From contig CAWBFD010000002.1 of NCBI GenBank assembly GCA_963788115.1, positions 186,001 through 250,000 of the forward strand: a stretch of 64,000 nt of DNA, given 5' to 3'. Positions within the stretch are counted from its first letter, which is position 1; each line of letters begins with the position of its first letter. Shown in pieces: positions 52,768 to 63,396 of the stretch. The notes beneath the pieces are model-generated. The model made no database searches and had not been told where the DNA came from. It saw only the letters and a program-made list of their open reading frames with translations. The position numbers were made by a program, and so were the translations under genes. Source of the stretch: CAWBFD01 sp963788115. Its GTDB lineage: Bacteria > Actinomycetota > Thermoleophilia > Solirubrobacterales > 70-9.

Positions 52768-52812
52768 GCGTTCGCCCCTACTACCGGCGTGCCGCCCCGC
52801 CGGTTCCCGACT

Positions 52813-53586
52813 TCAGCGCAGTGAGTGGGCGATACGGGCCGCCTCGCGCTGGGACAGCTCACCCTCGAACCGAACGAGCACCGCCCCACGTTCCACCAGC
52901 AGCACATCGGCCGCGACGCGCTCCTCGCGCACGCTGCCGTCCGGGCCGCGGATGGCCACGAAGTGAGGGGCGCCCGTGAGCCAGATCGCCCGATGGCCTC
53001 CGATCTCGCGGCGCGTCACCCGGACACCCTGGATGGCCACCTTCTTGATGTATCCCGGCGCCAGGTCGCCGCGGAGCTCGGTCACCAGCAGTCCCAACCC
53101 GGTCTGCCGGGCCTCGGGCAAACCCGGTTGGGCCCGGTAGAGCAGGGACACGGCGCCGCCAGGGACGTTTCGGCGCAGATGGATCGAGTCCGGCGGTCCC
53201 AGATCTCTCGGGACGAGGATGCGGAAGTCGACCGCCCGTTCGGCCTCCGCCGATGACACGCGCGGTCCGAGGTGAAGGAGCTGCGGCTCGGCTGGCGGCG
53301 GCGGCGCGGCCGTTCGCTCGATCGTGACCGCGCTCAGGCCGAGCAGGTCCGAGACCGCGTCGCGGGCGGCCGGAACGGCGGCGATGACCGTGCCCGTGAG
53401 GAGCAGCGCGATTCCGCCGGCCAGCGCGAGCGTGCGACCGGCGGGCCGAACGCGGGCCCGGCGGTGGGGCATGGCCACACCGGCCTCGGCCTCGATCCGA
53501 GCCGCCACCGCGGTCGCCAGATCGGGAGTGGGCGGAAACTCGACCTCCCGGCCGAGCGCGGTCAGCTCTCGCTCGAGCTCAGCCAC
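52813..53586 (-). CDS. Putative membrane anti-sigma factor
   Basis: 257 residues. A short cytoplasmic N-terminal part (about 1-50), a single membrane segment at about 52-71 (LALAGGIALLLTGTVIAAV), then an extracytoplasmic domain ending in a DUF4367-like strand-rich part (VRREERVAADVLLVERGAVLVRFEGELS). The start overlaps the ECF sigma gene stop by eight bases. Anti-sigma role is inferred from this position and topology; no zinc-binding HxxxCxxC motif is present. Confidence 0.7.
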   Translation of the reverse strand: MAELERELTALGREVEFPPTPDLATAVAARIEAEAGVAMPHRRARVRPAGRTLALAGGIALLLTGTVIAAVPAARDAVSDLLGLSAVTIERTAAPPPPAEPQLLHLGPRVSSAEAERAVDFRILVPRDLGPPDSIHLRRNVPGGAVSLLYRAQPGLPEARQTGLGLLVTELRGDLAPGYIKKVAIQGVRVTRREIGGHRAIWLTGAPHFVAIRGPDGSVREERVAADVLLVERGAVLVRFEGELSQREAARIAHSLR

Positions 53587-54166
53587 CGCCGGCCTCCAGT
53601 GTCGCTCGATCGACCCCCAGCTCCGTCCGCAACCGCTCCAGCGCCCGAGCGAGACGCGACTTCACCGTGCCACGCCGCCAGCCCAATACCGCGCCCGTCT
53701 CGCTCTCCGAGAGCTCGAGCAGATAGCGGCACGAGATCACCAGCCGGTCGGTCTCGCGCAAGCGCTCCAGCGCCGCCACCAGCTCGGCGCGCCGCTCGGA
53801 GTCGAGGAGCGCCGCCTCGGGCGACGGGACCGCGTCGTCCGGACGGCGCTCCTCGACCTCGCGCACCGTCACCCGTTCCACGCGGGCGCTCGCCGCCCGG
53901 CGATCGCGGGCCTGGTTGGCGACGATGGTCAAGAGCCAGGGCCGAAACGGCGAGCCCTCACGGAAGCGGTCGAGGGCCCGATAGGCCCTGAGGAAGCCTT
54001 CCTGGGCCGCCTCCTCCGCGTCCGCGCTCGATCGGGTGATCATCCATGCGGTGCGAAACGCAATCGCCTGATGTCGCTCCACGATCGCCTCAAAAGCTCG
54101 CGAGTCGCCGCCCTTGGCACGTGCGACCAGGGCGTCCTCGTCGGGTGGTGGCCGGTCCTCCACCAC
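53579..54166 (-). CDS. ECF-family RNA polymerase sigma factor
   Basis: About 195 residues. Region 2 is FEAIVERHQAIAFRTAWMITRSSADAEEAAQEGFLRAYRALDRF, and region 4 is LRETDRLVISCRYLLELSESETGAVLGWRRGTVKSRLARALERL. A GTG near 54166 is likely; no ATG lies closer, and lon's stop is at 54201. Co-transcribed with the putative anti-sigma gene downstream. It sits after the hsp20-lon operon on the same strand, so it may respond to envelope or protein-folding stress, by inference. Confidence 0.88.
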   Translation of the reverse strand: MVEDRPPPDEDALVARAKGGDSRAFEAIVERHQAIAFRTAWMITRSSADAEEAAQEGFLRAYRALDRFREGSPFRPWLLTIVANQARDRRAASARVERVTVREVEERRPDDAVPSPEAALLDSERRAELVAALERLRETDRLVISCRYLLELSESETGAVLGWRRGTVKSRLARALERLRTELGVDRATLEAGGG

Positions 54167-54200
54167 CTCTTCTACCCGCGTCGGACAGCTCGGGTTCCGA

Positions 54201-56627
<2,427 letters not shown>

Positions 56628-56632
56628 CAGAT

Positions 56633-57109
56633 CTACTGCTCTCGCGAATCGATCGGGACCTGGCGGCTCGATCGAGCCTCCTGATGCAGGGGCAACTCAA
56701 CCCGCAGGACGCCGTCCTCGTAGGTTGCACGCGCCTCATCGGCGGCGACATCGGCGTTGAGCTCGACCACCCGGCGGAACGGCCCCGCCTCGATCTCGAG
56801 CTGCTGGTAGACGCGGCCCTCCGTCTCCTGCACCGGGCGTTCGCCGCTGATGACAAGCTCCCGCCCGGAAATCTCGAGATTGATCGTGTCGAGCCGGACT
56901 CCCGCCAGCTCGGCCTTGACGATCGCCTTGGCGGCGGCGCCGCTCTCCGGTGATGGGTCACCGCAGTAGTAGACGTCGACGCGTGGTGAGAACCCGTGCT
57001 GCGGACGCGCCGACCGGCGTGGTCGCTCGCCCCAGACATCGCCGAACAACTCGTCCATCTCGCGCCGCATGCGCTCGAAGTTCACAAGAAGATCGCGTTG
57101 GCGTGCCAC
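56633..57109 (-). CDS. Hsp20/alpha-crystallin small heat-shock protein
   Basis: 158 residues. The alpha-crystallin domain runs about 45-140: VRLDTINLEISGRELVISGERP, RVYQQLEIEAGPFRRVVELNADV, then EDGVLRVELPLHQEA with the typical G-x-L motif. ATP-independent holdase chaperone. GTG start at 57109, with TAACCT eight bases upstream, fits leaderless transcription. Sits directly before lon. Confidence 0.92.
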   Translation of the reverse strand: MARQRDLLVNFERMRREMDELFGDVWGERPRRSARPQHGFSPRVDVYYCGDPSPESGAAAKAIVKAELAGVRLDTINLEISGRELVISGERPVQETEGRVYQQLEIEAGPFRRVVELNADVAADEARATYEDGVLRVELPLHQEARSSRQVPIDSREQ

Positions 57110-57117
57110 TGCGCCGT

Positions 57118-57123
57118 AGGTTA
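57118..57123 (-). promoter_or_regulatory. Leaderless-type -10 box of the hsp20-lon operon
   Basis: TAACCT on the minus strand ends eight bases before the GTG at 57109, and no ribosome site is visible between. Confidence 0.45.
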
Positions 57124-57228
57124 GCCGCCGACCGCCAGGCCCTGCCAGGCGCGATCGTGCCGCAACCTGGCCTGTTCACCGGTGACGCCAGCGTCCAGCA
57201 GCTCGCCGGAACGGTACCGCCCGGCCGC

Positions 57229-58023
57229 TCAGACCTCGTACACCGCGCCCTCGCGGGCCAGCTCCACCGGCCCGCCGAAGCCGCGCGAGCCATCGGCGAT
57301 CATCTGGTCGGGATCGAGCTCGTCCGACAGGTGAGTGAGGACCACGCGCCTTGCCCCCGCCCGGCGCCCGTGCTCGCCGGCCTCCTCGGCGGTGAGATGG
57401 CCCCGGACGCCGCTGCGCTCCGGTCGCGGCAGCGTCGCCTCGATCAGCAGCAGGTCGGTGTCGCGGGCGAAGGCGACGATCTCGTCGGCAGGGCGGTGGT
57501 CGGATCCGAACGTGAAGCGGCCATCGCCGTTGCTCGAGGTGACCTCGATCGCGAACGCCTCCACGTAGTGGGGGACGAGGGCGAACCGCAGGCTCAGTGT
57601 GCCGACCTGCGGCCGCGAATCGGACTCGTATTCCTCCAACTCGAACCCGTCCTCGATCAGCGTCGGGTCGCCCCAGGTGCCGACGATGCGGCGGAAGGCC
57701 TCCCTGGCGCCGCGCGGAGCGATCAGCCGGGGGCGGGCGGGACGATCGGTCCCGGGGAAACCGGCCACGGGGACCGGCTGCTGGCGCGGGGAGAGCGTGA
57801 GAGCGTACGAGTACGGGATCAGGTCGACGAAATGGTCCGCATGCAGGTGCGACACGGCCACCGCGTCCACCTCGGTGTAGTCGAAACGCTCCCTCAGCTT
57901 GCCGAAAACCCCGTTGCCGCAGTCGAGCAGAAGGGTGGTCTCATCGTCCGAGATCAGGTAGCCGCTACAGGCTCCGCCGGCGTCCTGCCACGACGGCGAT
58001 TTCCCCAGGACCGTGATTCGCAT
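57229..58023 (-). CDS. MBL-fold hydrolase resembling the cAMP phosphodiesterase Rv1339
   Basis: 264 residues. ITVLGKSPSWQDAGGACSGYLI opens the fold; the metal motif is SHLHADHFVDL at about 72-82, later metal residues are SDH and HLTAEEAGEHGRRAGARRVVLTHLSDEL. The N- and C-terminal patterns (HL-EAG--A--AG---LLTHL and GPV--A-----YEV) resemble Mycobacterium tuberculosis Rv1339, reported as an atypical cAMP phosphodiesterase. I chose ATG 58023 because homology starts there. It is divergent from the adenylate cyclase with 33 bases between. Could instead be an RNase Z-like hydrolase. Confidence 0.75.
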   Translation of the reverse strand: MRITVLGKSPSWQDAGGACSGYLISDDETTLLLDCGNGVFGKLRERFDYTEVDAVAVSHLHADHFVDLIPYSYALTLSPRQQPVPVAGFPGTDRPARPRLIAPRGAREAFRRIVGTWGDPTLIEDGFELEEYESDSRPQVGTLSLRFALVPHYVEAFAIEVTSSNGDGRFTFGSDHRPADEIVAFARDTDLLLIEATLPRPERSGVRGHLTAEEAGEHGRRAGARRVVLTHLSDELDPDQMIADGSRGFGGPVELAREGAVYEV

Positions 58024-58043
58024 GTAGCGACTGTATCCAGCGC

Positions 58044-58049
58044 TATCGT
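58044..58049 (+). promoter_or_regulatory. Divergent promoter region: cyclase -10 box
   Basis: TATCGT ends seven bases before the cyclase ATG at 58057. The opposite strand has GATACA (58037-58032) eight bases before the MBL gene ATG. The two starts are separated by only 33 bases, so both promoters must overlap. Confidence 0.5.
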
Positions 58050-58056
58050 CAGTCGT

Positions 58057-61000
58057 ATGAGTCCGGATTCCATTGCAGCGCGTCCGGCACCGGACCAGCC
58101 TCACCCGTCGCAATCGGGGCTTCGCGCCCCCGCTCCGGCGCAGATATGTGCACGCTGTGGGTCATCGGTCGCCGATGACGCTCGGTTCTGCCCCTCGTGC
58201 GGCGCCCCGATGCGCGTCCTCGAGGGGGCGGAGCGAAAGCTGGCGACCATGGTGTTCGCGGATCTGGTCGGCTCGACCCAGTTGGCGGCCGGGCTCGACC
58301 CCGAGGTTCTGCGCGGGCGGCTCGAACCATTCTTCGACGTCGCCCGAGCCTCGCTCGAGGAGCATGGCGGGACCCTCGAGAAGTACATCGGCGACGCCGT
58401 GATGGCGGTATTCGGGGTCCCACGCGCCCATGGCGACGACCCGGACCGCGCTATCGCCGCCGCCCTGGCGCTGGTCGAGCGGATGGCGGAGCTCGACTCC
58501 GGGCTGGCGGTCCGCATCGGGATCGAGGCGGGCGAGGTGCTGGTGACCGATCCGAGGGGCGATCTGTCGGTGACCGGGGAGCCCGTGAACGCCGCGGTGC
58601 GGCTGCAGCAGGCGGCCGAGCCCGGTGAGATCCTGGTCGGCGAGCGGGCGGCGCGAGCATGCCGTCAAGCGCGGCTGGAACGGCGCCGTCCGGTCGACGC
58701 CAAGGGACTCCCGGAACCGCTCCCGGCGTGGCGCGCAATTGCCACCGGCACCGAGGTCGAAGAGCCCGACGTCCCCCTGCTCGGCCGGGACGACGAGCTC
58801 GAGCTCCTTCGGATCGTCTACAGGCGCGCCGTCAAGGAGCGCGCGCCGCAGCTGGTCACGATCACCGGTGAGGCCGGGATCGGCAAGACTCGACTTGCGG
58901 GGGAGCTGATGTCGCAGCTCGCATGCGAATCCGAGTCCCCCCGGATCCTGCTCGGGCGCAGCCCGGCATACGGGCATGGCATCGCGTTCTGGGCCATGGG
59001 GGAGATCCTCCGCGAGCTCAGCGAATCCGAGCCTGAGGACCCGGTCGGCAAGGTGCGCGAGCGGCTCGAGACCGAGCTGTCCCGGCTCGGCGCCGAGGAT
59101 GCGGATCGGATCGCCTCCTCGCTGACCATCGCCCTCGGCGGCTCCAACGGCGCTGGAGACGGCGATGCCGAGGACGAGCTCAAGCGGGCCTGGCGCCGGC
59201 TGGTTGCGCTGCTCGCCGCCGACCGTCCGCTGGTCATCGGAATCGATGACGCGCATTTCGCCGACGATGGGCTGCTCGAGCTGATCGAGGAGATCGCCTT
59301 CGGCCTCCAGGATGCGCCGCTGCTCGTGCTCTGCACCAGCCGCCCGGAGTTGTACGAGCGCCGGCCCGACTTCGGGCGCTCCGCGCGCAATGTCAGCCAG
59401 ATCGAGTTGCGGCCGCTCGACTCCGCTTCCGCGACGGAGCTGGTCGAGATGCTGCTCCCCGACCAGGCCCGACGAATCGCCCCGCGGGTGGCGAGGGCCT
59501 CGGGGGGCAATCCGTTCTTCGCCGAGGAGGTCGCTCGCAGCATCACCGACAGGGCCGGGTCCGCGGGTATCGACGTTCTCCCCGACACAGTTCACGCGGC
59601 GATCACCGCTCGCATCGACCTGCTCCCGGCCGAGGAGAAGCGGGTGCTCCAGCACGCGTCGGTCCTGGGGCCGGGATTCCACGGCGACGCGCTGGCGCAG
59701 CTCATGGCCGGATCGCCCGCCGCAGCGCTGGCCGCTCTCGAGCGCCGAGCGCTGGTCCAGGAGCGCATCACGGACGGGCCCGGCCGTTACACGTTTCGCC
59801 ACCACCTGATTCGTGACGTGGTCTACGGAACGCTGCCGCGCCGGGATCGCGCAGCGCTCCACGAGCGCGCCGCGGAGGGGATTCGGGCGGCGGCGGGCGA
59901 GCGCCACATGGAGCTGGCCGAGCTGATCGCTTACCACCTGACCCAGGCCGCCGACCTCGACCGCACAGCGGCCCGCCGCGAGGCCGCCCACGAGGCCACG
60001 CTGGAGGCCGCCGAGATCGCCCAGCGCCGGGGCGGGGCCGCCAGCTCCCAGCGGCTCTACGAACAGGCGGCCACCCTGGCCCCGAGCGACGCTGGCCGAG
60101 TGGAAGCGATGCGGGCCGCCGCGGAGGTCGCGATCCGGCGCATGCGCGGGGACCAGGGCCTTCGCCTGCTCCGCGCCGCCGCGGAGGCCGCGGAGCATGC
60201 CGGAGAGAATCGGCCTGCGGCCGCGGCCCATGCCCGGGCCGTCGAGGTGGTCACGCGCATGGGTGGCGTGACCGGAGACCTTGCCGAGGAGGAGATGGTC
60301 GGGATGCTCTCGCGAGCCCGGAAGCTGGTACCGGACGACGACATCGGGACCCGCGCTCTGCTTCGTCTCGACGATGCCTGGATGGCCTGGCGCTTCGAGC
60401 GGGAAGAAGAGATGGGCCCGCCGGCCAGAGAAGGGCTGGAGCTCGCCCGCCGCAGTGGCGACGCGCGCTTGATCTCGAGCGGTCTCGATGCGCTCGCCGC
60501 TAGTGAGTGGAACGCCAACCGCTACGACCTCTCGCTCCAGCACTCCTTGGAGCGCCTGGACCTGCTGGCCGACGCACCGCCCTCGCCTGGGCGCGAGGTG
60601 GAGCGAACCGACACCCTTCATATGGTGATCGAGTCGCTGATGCAGACGGGCGAGCTGCGCGAGGCCGCCCGCTACGCCTCGCAGTCCCGCGAGCTCGATC
60701 TGTCCCACGGCATCGTGTATGCCGCCTGGGTTCGCAGCCTCCTGCCCGCGTTCTTCCTCGGGGAGTGGGACGAGGCCCTGAGGATGTCTCGCTTCGCCCG
60801 CGACGCCTGGGTAGCCGAGGAGCGGCCCCCGCTGAGCGCGATGGCGACGTCAATGAGCTCGGCGGCGGCGATCTACGGATACCGGGGAGACGAGGAGGCG
60901 AGCGAGGAGTGGTTCGGGGTTGCCGAGGGCATGGCTCGCTCCAGCCATCAGGCCGCCGGCATCCGGTTCCTGCGCGCCGACGTCGCGCTCCACCACGACC

Positions 61001-61404
61001 GCAGAGACGATGCGGCCCGGTTGCTCGCCAGCCCGGAGCCCGGGTTCTGGTGGAAGGCTCCCTACCTGGCGGCGCGGGCCGAGGCGTTCGTCCTCGCGGC
61101 CAGCGACGACGCGGAGGAGGCCTTGGCGCTGGCCGAGGCCCCGACGATGAGGCAGCCATATGCCCGCGCAACCCTGCTGCGCGCGCAGGGTCAGCGCACG
61201 GGGGAGGAGGCGCCCGTCCGAGAGGCGCTCGAGATCTTTCGTGAGATGGGCTGCCCCTACCAGCTCGCGCGGACCGGATGGCTGCTCGACGCCGACGCGC
61301 GGTCTGAGTCCGAGGAGATCTTCGAGCGCCTGCGGGTCCCCCCGCCGGCCTCCGAGGCCCGCGTTAGCTCGGAGTCGCGCGCTCGGTCGCGCGCAGGCGC
61401 TTGA
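58057..61404 (+). CDS. Class III adenylate cyclase with zinc ribbon, AAA-type ATPase and TPR-like region
   Basis: 1115 residues. Zinc ribbon C31/C34/C45/C48. Cyclase domain about 60-230: metal Asp69 (FADLVGS), substrate-selecting Lys109 and metal Asp113 (EKYIGDAVMA), Asn178 and Arg182 (GEPVNAAVRLQ). All catalytic residues for cAMP synthesis are present. Walker A GEAGIGKT at 271-278 and Walker B-like LVIGIDDAHFAD begin a signal-transduction ATPase domain like those of AfsR/LuxR-type proteins. From about 650 to the end are helical TPR-like repeats. The ATG at 58057 excludes a long upstream extension without homology. Its 3' end overlaps the convergent cNMP-binding gene by 41 bases. Confidence 0.9.
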   Translation: MSPDSIAARPAPDQPHPSQSGLRAPAPAQICARCGSSVADDARFCPSCGAPMRVLEGAERKLATMVFADLVGSTQLAAGLDPEVLRGRLEPFFDVARASLEEHGGTLEKYIGDAVMAVFGVPRAHGDDPDRAIAAALALVERMAELDSGLAVRIGIEAGEVLVTDPRGDLSVTGEPVNAAVRLQQAAEPGEILVGERAARACRQARLERRRPVDAKGLPEPLPAWRAIATGTEVEEPDVPLLGRDDELELLRIVYRRAVKERAPQLVTITGEAGIGKTRLAGELMSQLACESESPRILLGRSPAYGHGIAFWAMGEILRELSESEPEDPVGKVRERLETELSRLGAEDADRIASSLTIALGGSNGAGDGDAEDELKRAWRRLVALLAADRPLVIGIDDAHFADDGLLELIEEIAFGLQDAPLLVLCTSRPELYERRPDFGRSARNVSQIELRPLDSASATELVEMLLPDQARRIAPRVARASGGNPFFAEEVARSITDRAGSAGIDVLPDTVHAAITARIDLLPAEEKRVLQHASVLGPGFHGDALAQLMAGSPAAALAALERRALVQERITDGPGRYTFRHHLIRDVVYGTLPRRDRAALHERAAEGIRAAAGERHMELAELIAYHLTQAADLDRTAARREAAHEATLEAAEIAQRRGGAASSQRLYEQAATLAPSDAGRVEAMRAAAEVAIRRMRGDQGLRLLRAAAEAAEHAGENRPAAAAHARAVEVVTRMGGVTGDLAEEEMVGMLSRARKLVPDDDIGTRALLRLDDAWMAWRFEREEEMGPPAREGLELARRSGDARLISSGLDALAASEWNANRYDLSLQHSLERLDLLADAPPSPGREVERTDTLHMVIESLMQTGELREAARYASQSRELDLSHGIVYAAWVRSLLPAFFLGEWDEALRMSRFARDAWVAEERPPLSAMATSMSSAAAIYGYRGDEEASEEWFGVAEGMARSSHQAAGIRFLRADVALHHDRRDDAARLLASPEPGFWWKAPYLAARAEAFVLAASDDAEEALALAEAPTMRQPYARATLLRAQGQRTGEEAPVREALEIFREMGCPYQLARTGWLLDADARSESEEIFERLRVPPPASEARVSSESRARSRAGA

Positions 61405-61780
61405 CCAGCGCCTCCAGCAGCGGCCAGGCCATCTCCGAGCTCTCCTGGACCATGGGGCGGAACTCCCACGCGGTCATCCCCCGGCAGCGAAGATCGGTAT
61501 CGGCCTTCACGCTCGCCGATCGAGGGCCACGATCGATCAGCGCGATCTCGCCGAAATAGTCGCCCGCACCGAGCGTGTTCACGGCCTGGTCCCCCACCGT
61601 GACCGTGGCCGTGCCCTCCTCGATCACGAAGAAGCCAACCCCGCTCTCGCCCTCGCTCACGATCGTGACGCCGGCGGAGAAGCTGCGCTCGGCCATGTTC
61701 TGGGCGACCCGCTCGAGCTCGCGCCGCGGGAGCCCGGCGAACAGCGGCACCCGGCTCAGGGTGTCGGTGAAGTCGGCCAT
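61364..61780 (-). CDS. Cyclic nucleotide-binding domain protein
   Basis: 138 residues: a lone CRP-type cNMP-binding beta-barrel with no DNA-binding domain. VPLFAGLPRRELERVAQ is the N-helix, and the phosphate-binding cassette is ALGAGDYFGEIALIDRGPRSASVKA with Glu and Arg in the places that bind cAMP. C-terminal helix WPLLEALVKRLR. It overlaps the cyclase 3' end tail to tail. TAAGAT nine bases before the ATG suggests its own promoter. Confidence 0.88.
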   Translation of the reverse strand: MADFTDTLSRVPLFAGLPRRELERVAQNMAERSFSAGVTIVSEGESGVGFFVIEEGTATVTVGDQAVNTLGAGDYFGEIALIDRGPRSASVKADTDLRCRGMTAWEFRPMVQESSEMAWPLLEALVKRLRATERATPS

Positions 61781-61789
61781 CTGGCCCGG

Positions 61790-61795
61790 ATCTTA
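61790..61795 (-). promoter_or_regulatory. -10 box of the cNMP-binding gene
   Basis: TAAGAT on the minus strand in the context CACTAAGATCCGGGC, nine bases before the ATG. The context is nearly identical to the one before the fatty acid hydroxylase gene (CACTAAGATTCGGGC). Confidence 0.45.
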
Positions 61796-61808
61796 GTGGT
61801 CTCCGACA

Positions 61809-62042
61809 TCAGGTCCCCGGTTGGCGCACCAGCAACGCGGGCTGGCGAGGCGGGACCAAGCCGTCCGACGTGTTCGGCCGGAAGGTCGAGCAGGGCTCGT
61901 CGAGATCGAGGGCGCACAGCATGTGGCAGTGGAAGAAGCACTCCTCGCAGCTGCGTCCGCTCTTGCCTCGGCGCTTGCGCTCGGCTCGCGCCAATCCCAT
62001 GGCCGCCGCAGCCTCCGGCGCCGGCCGCTCAACCTGGCTCAT
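61809..62042 (-). CDS. Small Cys-rich protein
   Basis: 77 residues. A compact CEECFFHCHMLCALDLD-EPC cluster (about 32-51) has five Cys and two His, resembling a small actinobacterial zinc-ribbon-like family without known role. Starts at ATG 62042; ends 28 bases before the cNMP-binding gene on the same strand. Real-gene status rests on the motif and the clean start. Confidence 0.55.
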   Translation of the reverse strand: MSQVERPAPEAAAAMGLARAERKRRGKSGRSCEECFFHCHMLCALDLDEPCSTFRPNTSDGLVPPRQPALLVRQPGT

Positions 62043-62195
62043 CCCAATCCCCGTCGCAGTTGACCTTGCCTTGCTGACCGCGGCCGATCATGGCACCGTC
62101 CGCCGCGGCCCGTGGGGGCCATTCACGCAATTCGCCGAAGTTTCCTCTCGGCCCGCCGAAATGGATTCGCGCTGTTTGGGGACGCCGCCGAGCAC

Positions 62196-62201
62196 TAAGA
62201 T
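62196..62201 (+). promoter_or_regulatory. Leaderless-type -10 box of the fatty acid hydroxylase gene
   Basis: TAAGAT ends seven bases before the ATG at 62209. Context CACTAAGATTCGGGC as described for the cNMP-binding gene. Confidence 0.45.
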
Positions 62202-62208
62202 TCGGGCG

Positions 62209-62832
62209 ATGGCTCAGGAACGGACAGCCCGGCTCAGCGCATCGCCGCCGCTGTTTCAGAACCGCTTCCTCGACTTCTTCTCCAGGATCCATCCGTCGGT
62301 CCCGGCGCTGATCTACGGACCGATCATCGTCGGCCTGGTGGTCCTGGCGGCCAATGACGGCCAGGGTGCGCTCGAGATCGTGGGGTTGACGCTCGGTGGC
62401 GTCGCCCTGTGGACGCTGGCCGAGTACTGGCTGCATCGCAAGCTGTTCCACTGGGAGCCCGACCACCCGATCGGATCACGCCTCCACTTCGTCATCCACG
62501 GCGTCCACCACGACCATCCCAACGACAAGCTGCGGCTGGTGATGCCGCCAGCCGCGAGCCTTCCGCTGGCGGCGATCTTCTTCGGGGCGTTCTGGCTCGT
62601 GCTCGGGACGCCCATCGCCTACCCGGTGTTCGCCGGCTTCCTCGTGGGTTACCTGGCCTACGACTACACCCACTACTACGTCCACCACTTCGTCCCCAAG
62701 AGCGACCTGGGGAAACGCCTGCGAGAGCAGCACATGCGACACCACTTCCAGGATCATCGCTACGGCTTCGGCGTCTCCTCCCCGCTCTGGGACATCATCT
62801 TCCGCACACTGCCTCGCAAGCGGACGCGCTGA
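62209..62832 (+). CDS. Fatty acid hydroxylase superfamily membrane protein
   Basis: 207 residues. Membrane helices at about 33-50 and 60-75, then the His-box motifs of the sterol desaturase/fatty acid hydroxylase family: WLHRKLFHWEP, HGVHHDHPND, HYYVHHF, QHMRHHF. Four boxes bind the di-metal centre. Resembles fatty acid 2-hydroxylases of bacteria. ATG 62209 is chosen because the leaderless-type box lies right upstream; the frame extends further without homology. Substrate not determined. Confidence 0.88.
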   Translation: MAQERTARLSASPPLFQNRFLDFFSRIHPSVPALIYGPIIVGLVVLAANDGQGALEIVGLTLGGVALWTLAEYWLHRKLFHWEPDHPIGSRLHFVIHGVHHDHPNDKLRLVMPPAASLPLAAIFFGAFWLVLGTPIAYPVFAGFLVGYLAYDYTHYYVHHFVPKSDLGKRLREQHMRHHFQDHRYGFGVSSPLWDIIFRTLPRKRTR

Positions 62833-62965
62833 GCTGACCCTGCGGCGGCCGGCACAGCACCAGTCATAACGCTCACGCGTACACTCCCATAGCTCACTGG
62901 TGCGACTGGCCCGTGCGTAACGGTGACATCACCTACCTCAACCAGCCTGAAAGGAAAGGTCACAC

Positions 62966-63325
62966 ATGGCAATCAAGCCGTCCAGCGCCGTCGACGAGGC
63001 GGCCAACGTCATTCGCGAGCGACTCCGTGCGCTCGACGCCGAGCGTCTCAAGCTCGAGCGGGCGCTCTCACATCTGACAGAGCCCATTCGGCGAGGCCCG
63101 GGACGGCCCAGGGGATCGCGCACCAGGACCACTGCTCGCCGCCGCGGCCGGCGTAACACTCGCAGCGACCAGGCTGTGAAGATGATCAGGGAGAACCCTG
63201 GAATCACCGCATCCGAGATCGCGAAGCGAATGCGGATCAAGCCGAACTACCTCTATCGGGTGCTCGGCGACCTGCAGAAGCAGGGCGTGGTGAAGAAGGA
63301 CGGCCGCAGGTATACGGCGACTTAG
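62966..63325 (+). CDS. Small DNA-binding protein: AT-hook-like linker plus winged helix
   Basis: 119 residues. N-terminal coiled-coil-like helix (DEAANVIRERLRALDAERLKLERALSHL, about 10-37), then a GPGRPRG AT-hook-like motif within a very basic Arg-rich linker (about 43-65), then a winged helix (AVKMIRENPGITASEIAKRMRIKPNYLYRVLGDLQKQGVVKKDGRRY). Ribosome site AAAGGAAAGG. Could be a nucleoid-associated protein. Stands alone between the hydroxylase and mdh. Confidence 0.75.
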   Translation: MAIKPSSAVDEAANVIRERLRALDAERLKLERALSHLTEPIRRGPGRPRGSRTRTTARRRGRRNTRSDQAVKMIRENPGITASEIAKRMRIKPNYLYRVLGDLQKQGVVKKDGRRYTAT

Positions 63326-63396
63326 GGGCCTCACCGCCCACCCGCGTCGGATCGCCCACCTCCTGTGTTGGCGAATCGACGTCGGTGAGACGTCCG

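Noticed and set aside
56950..58056. Long N-terminal extension of the cyclase
   Set aside because: It is antisense to the hsp20 and MBL genes, has no homology, and a leaderless-type promoter lies at its end.
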